DNA of 64,000 nt from Protula sp. h YS-2021 (lineage: Eukaryota > Annelida > Polychaeta > Sabellida > Serpulidae). A program made the translations under genes and the position numbers. This document shows, in pieces, positions 1 through 13,400 of the stretch; the first letter of the stretch is position 1; each line of letters begins with the position of its first letter. The notes under the pieces are model-generated. The model was not told the DNA's origin, did not search any database, and saw nothing but the letters and a program-made list of their open reading frames with translations. The DNA is taken from contig OX457028.1 of assembly GCA_949752745.1 (NCBI GenBank), forward strand, positions 28,236,645 to 28,300,644, given 5' to 3'.

Positions 1-1251
1 TTGGAGGTTTAAACAAAAACTAGGATAAATTTGGAGAGGGTGAAACTTTAGAGGAGGGGGGGGGGAGGCTATTACGTCTCGAGTTAGGATGCCCTTTCGT
101 GCCTCTCCCTTTCGGAAACCCACATCTTCTATAAATATACCGTAAAAACTCATAAATAACGCTAGAAGTAAGATATTGATACGTGTTCATTGATCAAATG
201 ACGTACAGATCGCACACGTGAATATAATTCCAGAAAATCGAAATGCGAAATTGAGGGAATTCTCAAAAAAAACTTTGGAGTTGAGGCGATTAACGATATC
301 GGGTAAAAGGAATGGGAAGGGGTGCTAACTCGAAGGGGCTGAGGGGATAACCCTATAAACTACGGTGTTTTGAATAGCTTTTGAGTAAGGTATAAATAAA
401 CAATTATGTTGAAAACGTCACTCATTCATATGTGTGGCGTCCTTATAAAGGATACTTCAAAAAGCTGAAATATAATAAGTGGTTAAAACCGTTGCCGTTA
501 TAAGTAAGTATAATTTACTTTTTTATATCATTTCTGCAAATCAGTTGATTTTCAACGAATGTATCTTTATCATGTCCAGCTTACAATCAGCGTTCAAAGA
601 ACAAGGAGGCACGGGGGTCAAGCAGTCCCCCCCCCCCCCCCCCCCCCGTTGTCACATCGGGCCCCCAACTTTTAGATTCGGCAAAACTCACTAAAACATT
701 AGCAAATGATGAGTTTATGTTTTTCTATTAATATCTTTACTTATGAGATGAATATTTTTTAAACTTGATGGTGGACTCCCTATTTTCCGTTGGACCCTCT
801 GCTATTCAAAAATGGGGGGTCCATCGGGTTTCTGTTATTCAAACGAAGATCGAACACTTCTTGCAACCGCAAGCATGCAGGTGTAATTCTCACTTCTACA
901 TCCCCTTGAATTTTGTTCAAATAAGGTTTTTTTCACGTGCTCAAATTATTTGTAATTGTTAGAATATTGCGCCGCCCAAAGCCCCCTGCTCCTCCCCCCC
1001 CAAAAAAAAACTTAGCTTGAATGAGACCATCTTCGCCAGTCCCCAAACTTGAAAAAAAAACACCTTTTCACAGGATTTTTTCTTTTTTTTTCAAATGCCC
1101 TAATGACAACTTAGCAGTCAGAAATTGTTGAGTGACTGGCTGAAAATACAGGATTGCTTTTGATCGATGTTCCATCGTAGCATTTATCAATAATTTCTGA
1201 CTGTTGTAATTAGGACATTGAAAAAAATGTGCAGGGAACGCAGAAGCGGGG
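1..1251. other. Unassigned sequence left of the SET-recombinase gene
   Basis: I see no supported gene here. Short ORFs are low-complexity or lack splice context. There is a long poly-C tract near 630-647 and a shorter C then A run near 1000-1010. If the last exon of the large minus-strand gene ends at 1252, this stretch would hold its 3' UTR and flank, but I found no convincing AATAAA on the minus strand close to 1252. Confidence 0.5.
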
Positions 1252-1406
1252 TCAGTGGAAAGTTGAGCTCGGATACGGGTCAGTAGCGCCTGTTTTTTGC
1301 GAATTCGAGAACAGGATGGTACTAAGATTGAATAGATATCCAATCAGATAAGCCCAGGACCAAAAACGTTCTTGTACATGACGGACTTTAAAAAAAAACC
1401 TTAGAC
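1252..1406 (-). CDS. Exon 20: candidate terminal exon
   Basis: An acceptor TGGCTCCTCAG precedes a phase-1 open stretch of 50 codons (starting LRFFFKVRHVQERF) ending in TGA at 1254-1252. Phase agrees, but that has a one-in-three chance of being accidental, and the aromatic-rich composition does not look like the rest of the protein. The true last exon could lie further left, beyond the window. Confidence 0.3.
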
Positions 1407-4400
1407 CTGAGGAGCCAAAGTGAAAAGCTAGACACAAGGTTCTTGTTCATTTTATTGAAACAAATGACATTTAAAATATTTATTATAAAAATAAGGTGTA
1501 TACCTTCCACGCGGATGTCGCTAACGTTTTTGTTCTTGAAATGACGCATTGCATTCAGGTCCGCCATGAGCATGAGCTTGGCCATGCTCACCCTCTCAAT
1601 GTACCCAGACATGCTTCTGTAATATATTTTATGAACATCTGCGGAATGGCCCAGATGTTTGCACAGATGCTCTACTTCGTGCGATCCCAATCCAAGTACC
1701 TGTTCAATATAAAGCCAAATCATAATGTTCATTAACAATATGCAAGACTGCAGCGCCGACAAAAATTGCACCCATTTCCCTTGAAAACCATCAGGCCATT
1801 ACGCACTAGCATCGTGAAACCTTTGGGTCAAAAGTTAAACATGTTTCGAAGAATATGGTGAAAAGAAGGTATGTTTGAATTAAATGTGCCAGCGAAAAAC
1901 AAGATATCAAAACCGACCAGTAATCACGTGGCCTTTGGTTTGAAATTAAGCAAAAGCTACAAGATGGGCTCTGCGCTGTGGAATACCTATCCGTTTTTAA
2001 TTGGCCTGGCACGGTTCCGCAAAATTTGCGAAGGCCTTTGCGTGAAATTAGCACATTGTTACTTTTCAATATATTGTCCGGAACCTATAATTTTAGGCAT
2101 GCTCTCAAGCAAAATAAGCTTTTGGCCTGGTGTGTTCTCTGCAAAAATTGTTAATCTCGAACCCTGCGAAAAAAATATCCACGCAATCACTTGTGAATCA
2201 CACTGAATTGGGCACGGGGATGGCGCGTTTATTCAAGCTTAGTTTTCCAGTATTTAGTAAAATTTATACACATAAAAATAGCTTACCTGTGACATTGTCG
2301 CAATGTATTTGCGAATATTGACACTGTTTATCCTCTCTGGGCACTTTAATCCACATCTTGCGGTTACAATGACCAACGCATCATAGGATCTTGCGTGGGA
2401 CAAACCTAATAAAAAAGTCTGGATAATAAACAGTGATCAAGTTCAAGCTTGTACATTGGAATTAATCAAAGCGCGTAACTTAGCGAAGCCGACCAATTGG
2501 TGAAGGTCAAAATCTAGTTGAATTTAATTAACATGCGCTTTTTTTAATTTAGAAGGGAGAAGCTTGTCACCTTTTGTTCCCGTTTGTTGTTAAATAAATC
2601 TAACGGAATGCATTTCACAACGACAAACGCACGACTGAAGCTAAATGTCATTATTTTAAGCCGACGAAAAAACTTTCGCTTCCCAGCGTCACCCGAGTTC
2701 ATCGGCCTCGTGTATTTGTTTATTTGCATCACACACATGCACAACTTTTTACCGGCTTACCGGGAGGGGGGGGGGGTAAGAGGAAGGCCGGTAGGGCGAC
2801 AGGTAAATATTGGATTGAACTACAAGCCTTTAAATACCTTCAAAAATATTCTCTTTGCGATGAAAAAAAAAAAGTTTGTTGAAATAGTGATACCTTTCTT
2901 TGCGAAAATGTAGGGGTTGTTCTCAGCAACACCGACAGCGCTTCTTATTTGTTTATTTGTGATGTATTCTAGTGGTGCCTCACATTCTGCTGGCACGATT
3001 ACCGGTACCTTGTGATCGACCTGAAAATTTTCTAGCGCTATCAACTCCAGCAATTGCCACGTATTTATTGTAAATGGTCTAGTTTTTGTTAATATGCAAA
3101 CGAGAAGAAAACACTGTTCGAACACTGCTGTGAATTCATCCTTCATTACATTACTGATTTGTCTTGTTTGATGTTTTATAAATATATATCCTTTATGTAT
3201 ACACAGTATTAATTCACGGGGGCAAGGCAGCGTTCAGTGGGATCAATCGGGCAATTAGCTGAGCTGGGATGTTCACTAGAATAAATACGGTGTATTCCCA
3301 GTCAGTAAAGTGACGTTGACGATCACTTCCTACCTTGCCCCTTATTTTGAACATCGACTGGTTTGCCAGCAGGGTCTTTTCCAACATAGAGAGACTGGGC
3401 ATAGAGTTCAGTTCTTCTTCATCTAACCCTTTCTGTACACCCGAGTACATCGCCAGTCTGGAAATATATCAGTAATACTCTATTAAACAAGCAAGTCCAA
3501 GGAAATGACCCATCCGAGTTACCAAACAAAGAAAGAGAAAACTCTGAAACGAAGACTGTTAGGCCAAAAAATGAAAACTTTGTTTCTGAACGTTACCTTT
3601 TCACAAAAACGAGTTTTCTCAATTGAAATCTTGGAAAAAAAAACAGAAAAAAAAAGAAAAACAAAAAACACAAGCACATCCAGGAACATGCAGAGCAGCC
3701 CACGAACGTCCACGCGTACTATTGAAAAGTAAAAAAAAACCACATCAAGAAAAAAAGAAGTAGATTGGGTTAAAAACCACTTCAAGAACTATGTAAAATG
3801 CTTTTAATTTGAATTTGAAAGCTACCCGAAAAGGGATGTTGAAGAAGTTGAGTTTGGACGATTCACGTATTTACCGACATTTACACAATTTTACAAAATT
3901 TTTAAAACTTCCACTATTTTGGCATTTTTTTTGGTTATTTGTTGTGCGGTCGGTGTTCGATAGCTCAACTTTCGATTTCTCGAACTCTTCGGAATCTCAT
4001 GTACTTTTCTCATAACCATTGTTTTTAACTGCTCTTTACTTACTGAATAGTTAGAATACCCCCCCCCCCCCCAAAAAAAAAAAAATTATGTTACCCTTCT
4101 CGTTTTCAGCAAAAACTACTGTATTACTAAAATATTTAAATACCTAGAAGTTTTCCTCGCTTCGTTTTTACTTAGAGCAAGGAAAAATTTGTGTACTTAC
4201 GTTGCTTGTTCCAACTCGCCGCTTCTTCTTTTGTTGTACAGCAGCAGCCTTGCTTGAACCAACATTGTAATGTTCTTGAACGTCGCATATTCTGGCTCCT
4301 CGGTTTGTTCTAGTTGCTCGTGAATATTTACCAATTCCGACTTCAGATATGAAGCCAATTTCTCTAAGTCTTCGCTAATTGGCAAGCGGAACTCCTTGTT

Positions 4401-7400
4401 CATCTGGCGTTCACGGACAACATTTCGGGCCAATTTGGACACCTTGGGTGTCCACTCCATTTTCATCAGTCGGATGAAGCTTTCACACTCTTTCTTCTCT
4501 CTTTGCGTTTCCACCGACTCCTCATTTTTTAAGGCAAAACCCTCTTTAATGTTGGTCATCTTCACAAGATCGAAGCCAATTTTTAGCGCTTCAGTCGGAC
4601 TTTTTAGATCTTCTTCATCGTCCACATTTCCTTTGGCAATCTGCAGTGCTGCACTGCAGCAGTGATCAAACATAGTGCCGCGGAGACATTCTTTCATCGA
4701 CAGTGATGAGTTATCAGTTAATACTCTCATCTCTTGGAGGAAGCGAGCACTTCTGCGCATCCTCTCGCTTGTGTAGTATTTCCTCCTCGTCTTATTGGCT
4801 ATATTCATGCGCAGCCATTTGTCGCCCAGTCCGACAATAATGGGATCTGACTTCGCAATCGCTGTAACATCATCCACTCGCATAATGGGAAATACTTCCT
4901 CAACAAGCATTTGTGAGGCCTGGTTGGTAATAACTCCCATCAATACATCCGATTTGATGAGCAGCTCTTTGCTCCTCTTGCTTCCACCCAAATGAATGCA
5001 TTCGTTGCCGTGGCGCTTAAGAGAGCTTGTTTTCAGCCATTCGAAGCAGAATGGGCAAGGCTGATAACTGGTGCTGTCGAAATTTTCGTTCGAAGCCCTC
5101 CTGTTAAGTATTATTTCTCCCAATTTATTTTTCATAGTGGTCATATTGTGTTGGTAATCTCCTCGCTGGCGCAACAAACGGCGTAGTTTTTTGGCCTCTT
5201 CCACTGATTCTGGATCATTTTTTTCTTCGAGACTTTTCAAGGTGACAATTTCAGTCTCATTTGTATGGACACTTAAATGTTTCGAAATGTTACTGCTCAT
5301 AAAAGCGCAAAAACAACAACAGTGAAAGTTATCATATATTCTGCTGCTTTTCGTGGCCCGTTCTTGTTCTTGTTTTTTTGTATGTTTCCGTATGAAAATG
5401 CCGGGGTTTTTCATACATCTAGTGATTTTTTCTTCGTCAAGGAGCTTGTGGGAATGCACTAAATTACTAGAAAAAGTTGGTATTGATTCCTGCAAAGTAT
5501 GGCTTGGTGTTCTCAATTTGTCTGCTTTTTGTGAGGTCGCCCTTTCTTTACTCCTCGTCTGGTTATTAGTTGATTTGTCAACGGAGTTTTTCTTTTTCTT
5601 TCCAGAAGTTGCCCCAGAATGCGTGTCAACTTTTGTTTCGTCACAATCACTGCTATCGGAACTGTTTTCGATCTCATCCGGTAAATAATCGTCGTCAAAG
5701 TCGTGAACAGACATAACTGTGGAATCAAAGTCAGCGGTTCGTTCGTCAAGCTGAAGAGGGTTCACACCTTTTGTCACCTTTGTTCTTACAGGAATTACAA
5801 AGTTGGAATCAACACTGACAATGCTGACTGTACTTGTATCAAGACACTCTTTCTCCCATGCTGTCTCTATTGGCTTTGAAGGGTGGCTCTTTACTGGAGT
5901 GCTTACAGCCAAAGGTGCTTCTATATCTAACTCAACACCACAACTGACTGCTTCCATGTTCTCCGGAAAGGCGAGCCTATTAACCTGCACTGTCATTTCT
6001 GTGCAAAAAAAACAACTGATTACCTCTAGAACACCAGATACTGAAGCTTTAAACAAGATTACATTAAAATCTAACATGTGAATTTTTTTTTCGGTTCATT
6101 TTCCACACAATTTTCTTTGGTCGCTGTGCTCGATTTTTTTAACATGTTTGCTTGAAGTAAGGTCTTCTTCCTCCCCAACCTCCCCCTTTGCCCCAGAAGT
6201 GGTTAAGAGACCCCTATTCATCGTGTTTAATAATTTCCAAATTCTATGGCCTTTGGTTAACGGTGCGTGCGTTTGTAAGGGGCACAACTGACATTATCGA
6301 ACGATTTCCAGGAATAATAAAGCCTCATTCATGACTGTATTTTACACAATTAAGTGATTCTACCTGATTTTCGAGGTCTCTTTGATTTCACTGAAGCCAT
6401 TAAATCGTCATGCTCTCGAGTTCTGTCACGAGCTGGGCCAGCTGCTATACTTCCTGGACGATATACGACATGGGTAATTTTTTATTTATATACCACTATT
6501 TTTCGAAATATTATTGGATTCAATTCTTGTTCTTTGAAAAATTAAAACATAAAAGCAAAAGAAAAATTACTAAAGAATTCTCCGGTTCCGTGCATGTCAT
6601 TATTCGTGCGGTCAACTATATTTTACTCAATTAAGTGATTCTACCTGATTTTCGCGGTCTCTTTGATTTCACTGAATCCGCCGAATCGTCACGTTCTTGA
6701 GTTCTGTCACGAGCTGGGCCAGCTTCGTCATTTCCTGTAACAAAAATAGCAAAATATCGGAGTTACGATAAACCGTGATAAGACACGCGTTAGCCTATTT
6801 AAATGCCAGCACTTTTCGAAAAATATATTTATCTTAATTCATATTCTTTTGCATACTTCAACACAAAAAACAAAACAAATTAATCAAAGAATTCTCCGGT
6901 TCTGTGTATGTCACTTTCAGCATGGTCAACTGTATTCTACTCAATTAACTGATTCTACCTGATTTTCGCGATCTCTTTGATATTACTGAGTCCGCCGAAT
7001 CGACACGTTCTTGAACATTGTTATGCTCTTGGCCAGCTTCGATACTTTCTGCAACAAAGAAATATCATATTTATCCGTACTGCGATATAACATGCAACGA
7101 CGCTCCCTTTTTTAATATTTATATTTATTTGAACTTCCGACTTTGAAATGCTCCAAATACAAAAGGCAACAATAAATAACCAAAAAAATATATAAACTGA
7201 CACACCAAATCGCCCCATTCCTACCCTAAGCCCGCTACTGAAGCCACGGGTACTTTTATTATTTGACCAGACAGCATAAAGTCATCGTTTCCATATAAAT
7301 ATATATATATATATATGATTGTTTGTATAAAAACATATACTGGGCTACTAATGGTCACTACAGTACACCTTATTTTCGCGGTACTTGAACCTATCGGGTA

Positions 7401-10400
7401 TTGCTTGCGTAATTTACTTTCATCCGACATTCCTGTTCGATTTTTTTTGCCAAAAATCGAAACTTTGCTCTCTGAAATTATAAACGGTATATTGACAATT
7501 GTTACCTGATGGTGGTATTAACTCTCTTTCTTTTCGTGAAACTGCAATTTCTTTCAGCTCTTCGACAAAAACATCATCATGTCCTAGTTAAAAAGAAAGG
7601 AAAAGTAAAAGTCTCTCATGATCTTCTGTTTTATTTTTAAAGGCACATTTTTTCCTTTACAATAGGCAAATCCTTAGCAAAAAGAATTTTAACAAACATG
7701 TCCTAGGAATTGACCCAACCGAGTTACCAAACAAGGAATGAGAGAAAAACTCTGAAACGAATACTGTTAGGCCAAAAAATGAAGTTTCTGAAATGAAGTT
7801 TGTTTCTGAACGTAATTTTCCGGTTAAAATCTAAAAAAAAACAGAGAAAAAAAAACAAAAACAACACAAGCATGTCCAGGAACACGGAGAGCAGCCCACG
7901 AACGTTCACGCGTACTATTGAAAAGATTCAATGAAAAAAAACCACATCAAGAAAAAAAGAAGTAGATTGGGTTAAAAACCACTTCAAGAACTATGTAAAA
8001 TGCATTTAATTCGAATTTGGAAGCTACCTGATTTTCGTGGTCTCTTTGATTTCACTGAATCCGCCGAATCGTCATGTTCTTTAGTTCTGTTACGAGCTGG
8101 GCCAGCTTCGTCATTTCCTGTAGCAAAATATTGGAGTTACGATAAACCGTGATAAGACACGCGTTAGTCTATTTAAATGCCAGCATTTTTCGAAAAATAT
8201 ATTTATCTTAATTCGTATTCTTTTGCATACTTCAACCCAAAAAACAAAGCAAATTAATCAAAGAATTCTCCGGGTGTTTGTATTACAGGTACCGACAATT
8301 AACTTGCGTAATTTACTTTCATCCGACATTCCTGTTCGATTTTTTTTGCCAACAATCGAAACTTTGCTCTCTGAAATTATAAACGGTATATTGACAATTG
8401 TTACCTGATGGTGGTATTAACTCTCTTTCTTTTCGTGAAACTGCAATTTCTTTCAGCTCTTCGACAAAAACATCATCATGTCCTAGTTAAAAAGAAAGGA
8501 AAAGTAAAAGTCTCTCATGATCTTCTGTTTTATTTTTAAAGGCACATTTTTTCCTTTAAAATAGGCAAATCCCTAGCAAAAAGAATTTTAACAAGCATGT
8601 CCTAGGAATTGACCCAACCGAGTTACCAAACAAGGAATGAGAGAAAAACTCTGAAACGAATACTGTTAGGCCAAAAAATGAAGTTTCTGAAATGAAGTTT
8701 GTTTCTGAACGTAATTTTCCGGGTAAAATCTAAAAAAAAAAACAGAGAAAAAAAAACAAAAACAACACAAGCATGTCCAGGAACACGGAGAGCAGCCCAC
8801 GAACGTTCACGCGTACTATTGAAAAGATTCAATGAAAAAAAAACCACATCAAGAAAAAAAGAAGTAGATTGGGTTAAAAACCACTTCAAGAACTATGTAA
8901 AATGCATTTAATTCGAATTTGGAAGCTACCTGATTTTCGTGGTCTCTTTGATTTCACTGAATCCGCCGAATCGTCATGTTCTTGAGTTCTGTCACGAGCT
9001 GGGCCAGCTTCGTCATTTCCTGTAGCAAAATATTGGAGTTACGATAAACCGTGATAAGACACGCGTTAGTCTATTTAAATGCCAGCATTTTTCGAAAAAT
9101 ATATTTATCTTAATTCGTATTCTTTTGCATACTTCAACCCAAAAAACAAAGCAAATTAATCAAAGAATTCTCCGGGTGTGTGTATTACAGGTACCGACAA
9201 TTAAAGAATTATGGAGATAACGTTTCATTGTCATTTTTGGCAATTTTTTGAAAACTTTCAAAGTCCCGTTATTTAACAATGGTGGGTTTTTCGGCGCTTC
9301 ATAAAAAATAACTAGAAAATTGTAGTGCAATATGAAGATCAAATCAAAACTACAGAAGAGGATTTATTTTGGACAAAAGGTTAAACACCGACCCTTTTAA
9401 AATAATAGTGCAGAACCACCCGACAAGGTCGGCTTGTCTAAAAAACATTAACTTTTAGCACTAAAACGTGCAGTCTGAATGTCTACAACACAAACCTTTG
9501 CAAAAATCTTCCGGCAAACTAAATGAACAAGTTTCAGCCTGCGATTCTTTGATCATTTCCGCAAAGCATTCTCGAATTCTTTGTCCCTCGTTGGTCTGAA
9601 ATGAATTCACAGTTTGAACAAAAATTTGACAAGAATATCTGCTGCGGTAGCGAAGACAAATCCTTGACTGTTCCACTTCGATACTATTTATGTCCACTTT
9701 TAAACTCACGCTTCTTTAATTTATTTTGCCAAATTGAAAGGCCGAATAATTCCGGGTTTTCAGCCAAATATCTACGACTGTTAACATTCCGACACTCGAC
9801 ATTTAAAATCAGTCGCCGAAGTACTGATTGAACTCCCATAAGCACTCCTATTTTGCGAAATTTTTTCGCCCTGCTTATAATTTAGTGCCCCTTAAGGCAC
9901 TAAAAGCCGATTGGATGAAAATCAAAGAGAAGTTACATATTACGCTTCAAGTTATCTGAAAAAATGTTTTCTATTAAAGAAGTGGACAGTTGTACGCACT
10001 TGGTGCAAATTCAGTCACTTTTACTAATATCTGCTGAAGCGGAGGAAAAAAAGCATTGACGCAGAATAATTCACACACTAGCCGACACCCACCCCACCAG
10101 CAATTCCCTCTTTCCTGCGAACGAGTCATTTTTTTAACATTTTTCTTATTATTCATTTAACACAACTCGACATATGGCACAATGATCGACAGAATCATCT
10201 TCTGGAAAAGGGGTTGTTATCTTATGCAGTGTGAGGAGCAGGAGCTTTGAATTGTCCCTGACCCAAAACATACCTTTTCCTGTTGCTCACCATCAGTATC
10301 GCCAGCACCAGGCACTGAAATTAAAGGCTTTTAATTAGAGAACAAAAAAAAAAAGGTTTTCAGTACATCCTTCAACGCCAGTATTAAAAGCTGCAGCGAA

Positions 10401-13400
10401 ACCTCTGTTAATGAACCGCCAATGGAAGTGTTATTTCAGGTCTGAATTATCATGATTCCTTGTAACTTCCATTTAAAGATCATCTTAGAATAAAGAATAG
10501 TTTTGTGGGCCCCAAAGGCGTTCTTTACATGGAGGTGTATGACATAGGGTTTACCTTAACACAAATCACTCAGGCACGGGTATTCTGGGCAATAATTCCC
10601 TCCTCCGTCGGGAATTATTTGCCACAGAATACCCGCGCCTCCGTGGTTTCTTTAATTCTTATTAAACATTATTAAATATCAGCTAATATTTTCGTTTATA
10701 ATCATCATTTATACTTGGTTCATCTCACATAGCTTGTGTATTGAAAGCTTTTAACTTCCTTTTTATCAATGTTGCAACTGAACCCTTGGGAAAAGGAGAG
10801 GTAAATACAAACAAGCATGTCCAAGGGGCTTCTAGACGTTTCGGCCCAAGACGTTTCGGCCCACATCTGAACTGCCAAGACATTTCGGCCCACTCCCCCC
10901 CCCCCCAAGACTTTTCGGCCCAGTTTGCCAAGACTTTTCGGCCCAGGTCATTTCGGCCTACTAAAAAAGTTATTCCTTAGAAAGAGTTCAAGATTGAGGC
11001 TCATGTATTCATAAGCTATTTCAAGACAGCTGTGAAATTTTATTTTTCTAACCAACTCCAGCGTCTGATGGCTTTCAACAATTACTTGCTGATCATCCTG
11101 GTGTGTGTTGGAATATTTCTCTATTGCAATCCCAAATGCATTTCTCACACCTACTCTGGTATTTAATGGTTAATTAACTGACTGACTGTCGTGTGTGATG
11201 TGCTTTTCTTTGATTACAATTTCCTTACCCTATCATCCTGGTAAATACCTCATTCCACCAAATTACATAGCAGTGCCTATTTATCAACTTAGTTATTCAA
11301 ACAGAATTCCAGGCGACACAGACTCATATATATCATTTTATAATTTGTAACAACACGGATAATTCATCGAAGTCAGAATCCAATTGATCAAATCTTCACG
11401 AGGCTGCCTATGGCGTTTCAAGTTAATTGCAATTACATATCATTGATCTAATTCCTGCATGCTTATAAAGGTTTTTCAGGTTTTCATCAGTTAAAATTAC
11501 AATCGTTAAAGAAATAGCAGTATAAGCAATCCGAGATAATACATAACATGCGATTTAAATTCAAATAGGAATAGCTACAGTTTCAATTTATATCAAACTG
11601 CACTGCCAATGGCTTTGAAATTATGCATTAACTAAATGCCTAACACAAAATCAAAACATCTGCAGAATGATAGTTTAGTGGGCCGAAACGTCCTGAGCCG
11701 AAAAGTCGTGGGGAAAAGTGGGCCGAAACGTCTTGGGCCGAATCGTCTATGGGAGTCGGCCGAAACGTCTTGCTTGCTGTCCAAGGACATGACCCAGCCG
11801 AGGTACCAAACAAGGAAAGAGAGAAAAATTCTGAAACGAATACTGTTAGGCCAAAAAATGAAGAATTTGTTTCTGAACGTAACTTTTCAGCCAAAAAAGT
11901 GAATATCAGGTAAAAAATAATGTAAATAGGGTGAAAATTGAGAAAAAAAAATAGTTAGTTCGAGAACCCAAACTAGACCCAGAAATAATTTAACGAAGCA
12001 ACTTGCAAATACTAATCATTAATACTTGGGTATGAACAACAGGGAAAAAATATCGTATGCAACAATCAACGATTTAACTACTCATTCTTGATGTGCAAAC
12101 TTCATAATGGTACGTACGAGCATACGGATTTGGATTCAATCGGCCCTGTATAAAATATTTATGATATAAAATAAAGACTTTCGCATATGGCGCATATTTT
12201 TTCCGCGTACACCAGGAAAAGTAACGCTGGTTACAAATGCGCCATGGAGAACACCAAATTATCCCTGTAAACAGGTCGTCGGAAAACAGTCGTCGGAGAA
12301 AAGTATGAAAAGATATTCCGAAAATTGGTTCAAACAGTATTTAAACACTTCAAGTTAAACGCTAAAATAGCTTAAATTTGCCCTTCACAATCCGACAAAG
12401 TTGACATGTTAAATCATGTTTGTTTTATTTCAGAAAAAAATACTTTCTTCAATTTGCTATACATAAAGAAACAAACGTAAAAATGTAAAGCACAATTTCG
12501 ATAAAATACAGAAAAACTAATTGTGTATCAGTGATGTTGAGAACCAAAAAGTGTCCGACCGGACGCCCGCCCCCCCCCCCCCTCCCCACGCTCCCGAACC
12601 CGCGGTTCGAAATACAGGACAGTTTGTACAATCGCACAACTATTAAATTATTTATTAATTCCGATTCATTTGCGAACAAATAAGAGAAAAAATATTAATA
12701 CTGGGAAAACTAGGAACGTTTGAAGGCCTGACAGATTTTCCACATACATTCCCCATACATTACTCTATCACTTATTTTAGCATCTTTGAAAAGCAAACTA
12801 TTTCTCAAACGGGCTCCTTATGAAGTTTTACTGTGATTCAATTCACAAATGGCAAATCGAAATTCAACCGAGGAAAATACCATACTCCCAACAGTGGTCT
12901 TCTGATATACACTGCAGAACTAACTATCTGAGATCTTTGCTTTGGGAATAATTTATTTGTCAGTCGAATAATAGCATACGCCAACAAACAACTGAAATGA
13001 GAATATGTAAGTGAGTGCCGAAACTTGCAAAATAAATGCTAACTAGAAATGAGTCCGTTGCAGCACGTATAGCCCGCCTGCCCCCATTTGTCATAGCCTT
13101 GAGAGAAGTTTTCAGGCACATTCTTGACAGAAGTTAATGACATAAAGCTCAATACGTGTGCATGTACTGAAAAACGTGTTTTTTAGCCTAAGTTCGGGCG
13201 ACCCTCATGGACTGACAAAAAAAAAGACAAGTTCGGTCCACAAAATAAAAACTGAGTTGACAGCCCTTCTGCCCTTAAGTTCAGAGGTCAAGGGGAAGTG
13301 CAAAACTACGACCCATACGATTTCATTCCATATAGATTTCAGGTTTATTGAGGCAAAACCCTAGGACAAGCTCAGTCCACGAAACTAAAATCTGCGCTAA

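Larger units (their letters stand above)
7404..8302. repeat. 899-bp tandem duplication, unit 1
   Basis: Starts CTTGCGTAATTTACTTTCAT and matches unit 2 at a constant offset of 899 bp with only scattered differences. It contains exon 11, a dispersed A-rich repeat copy (about 7697-8021) and exon 10. Confidence 0.9.
8303..9203. repeat. 899-bp tandem duplication, unit 2
   Basis: Near-identical to 7404-8302. It contains exon 9, a dispersed repeat copy (about 8596-8920) and exon 8. The right end is marked by a second copy of TACAGGTACCGACAATTAA near 9186. Confidence 0.9.

Noticed and set aside
4396..6081. Plus-strand ORFs opposite the large recombinase exon
   Set aside because: They are shadows of the coding strand. 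Only the minus-strand frame has domain motifs and proper splice borders.
10732..10780. Extra linker exon (CNIDKKEVKSFQYTSY) with pyrimidine-rich acceptor and GTGAGA donor
   Set aside because: Its only open hydrophilic reading is phase 2 in and 0 out, which does not fit neighbouring exons, and it lies in the flank of a dispersed repeat.
12449..12679. Glycine-rich ORF on the minus strand
   Set aside because: The glycine run comes from a poly-C tract and there is no splice or homology support.
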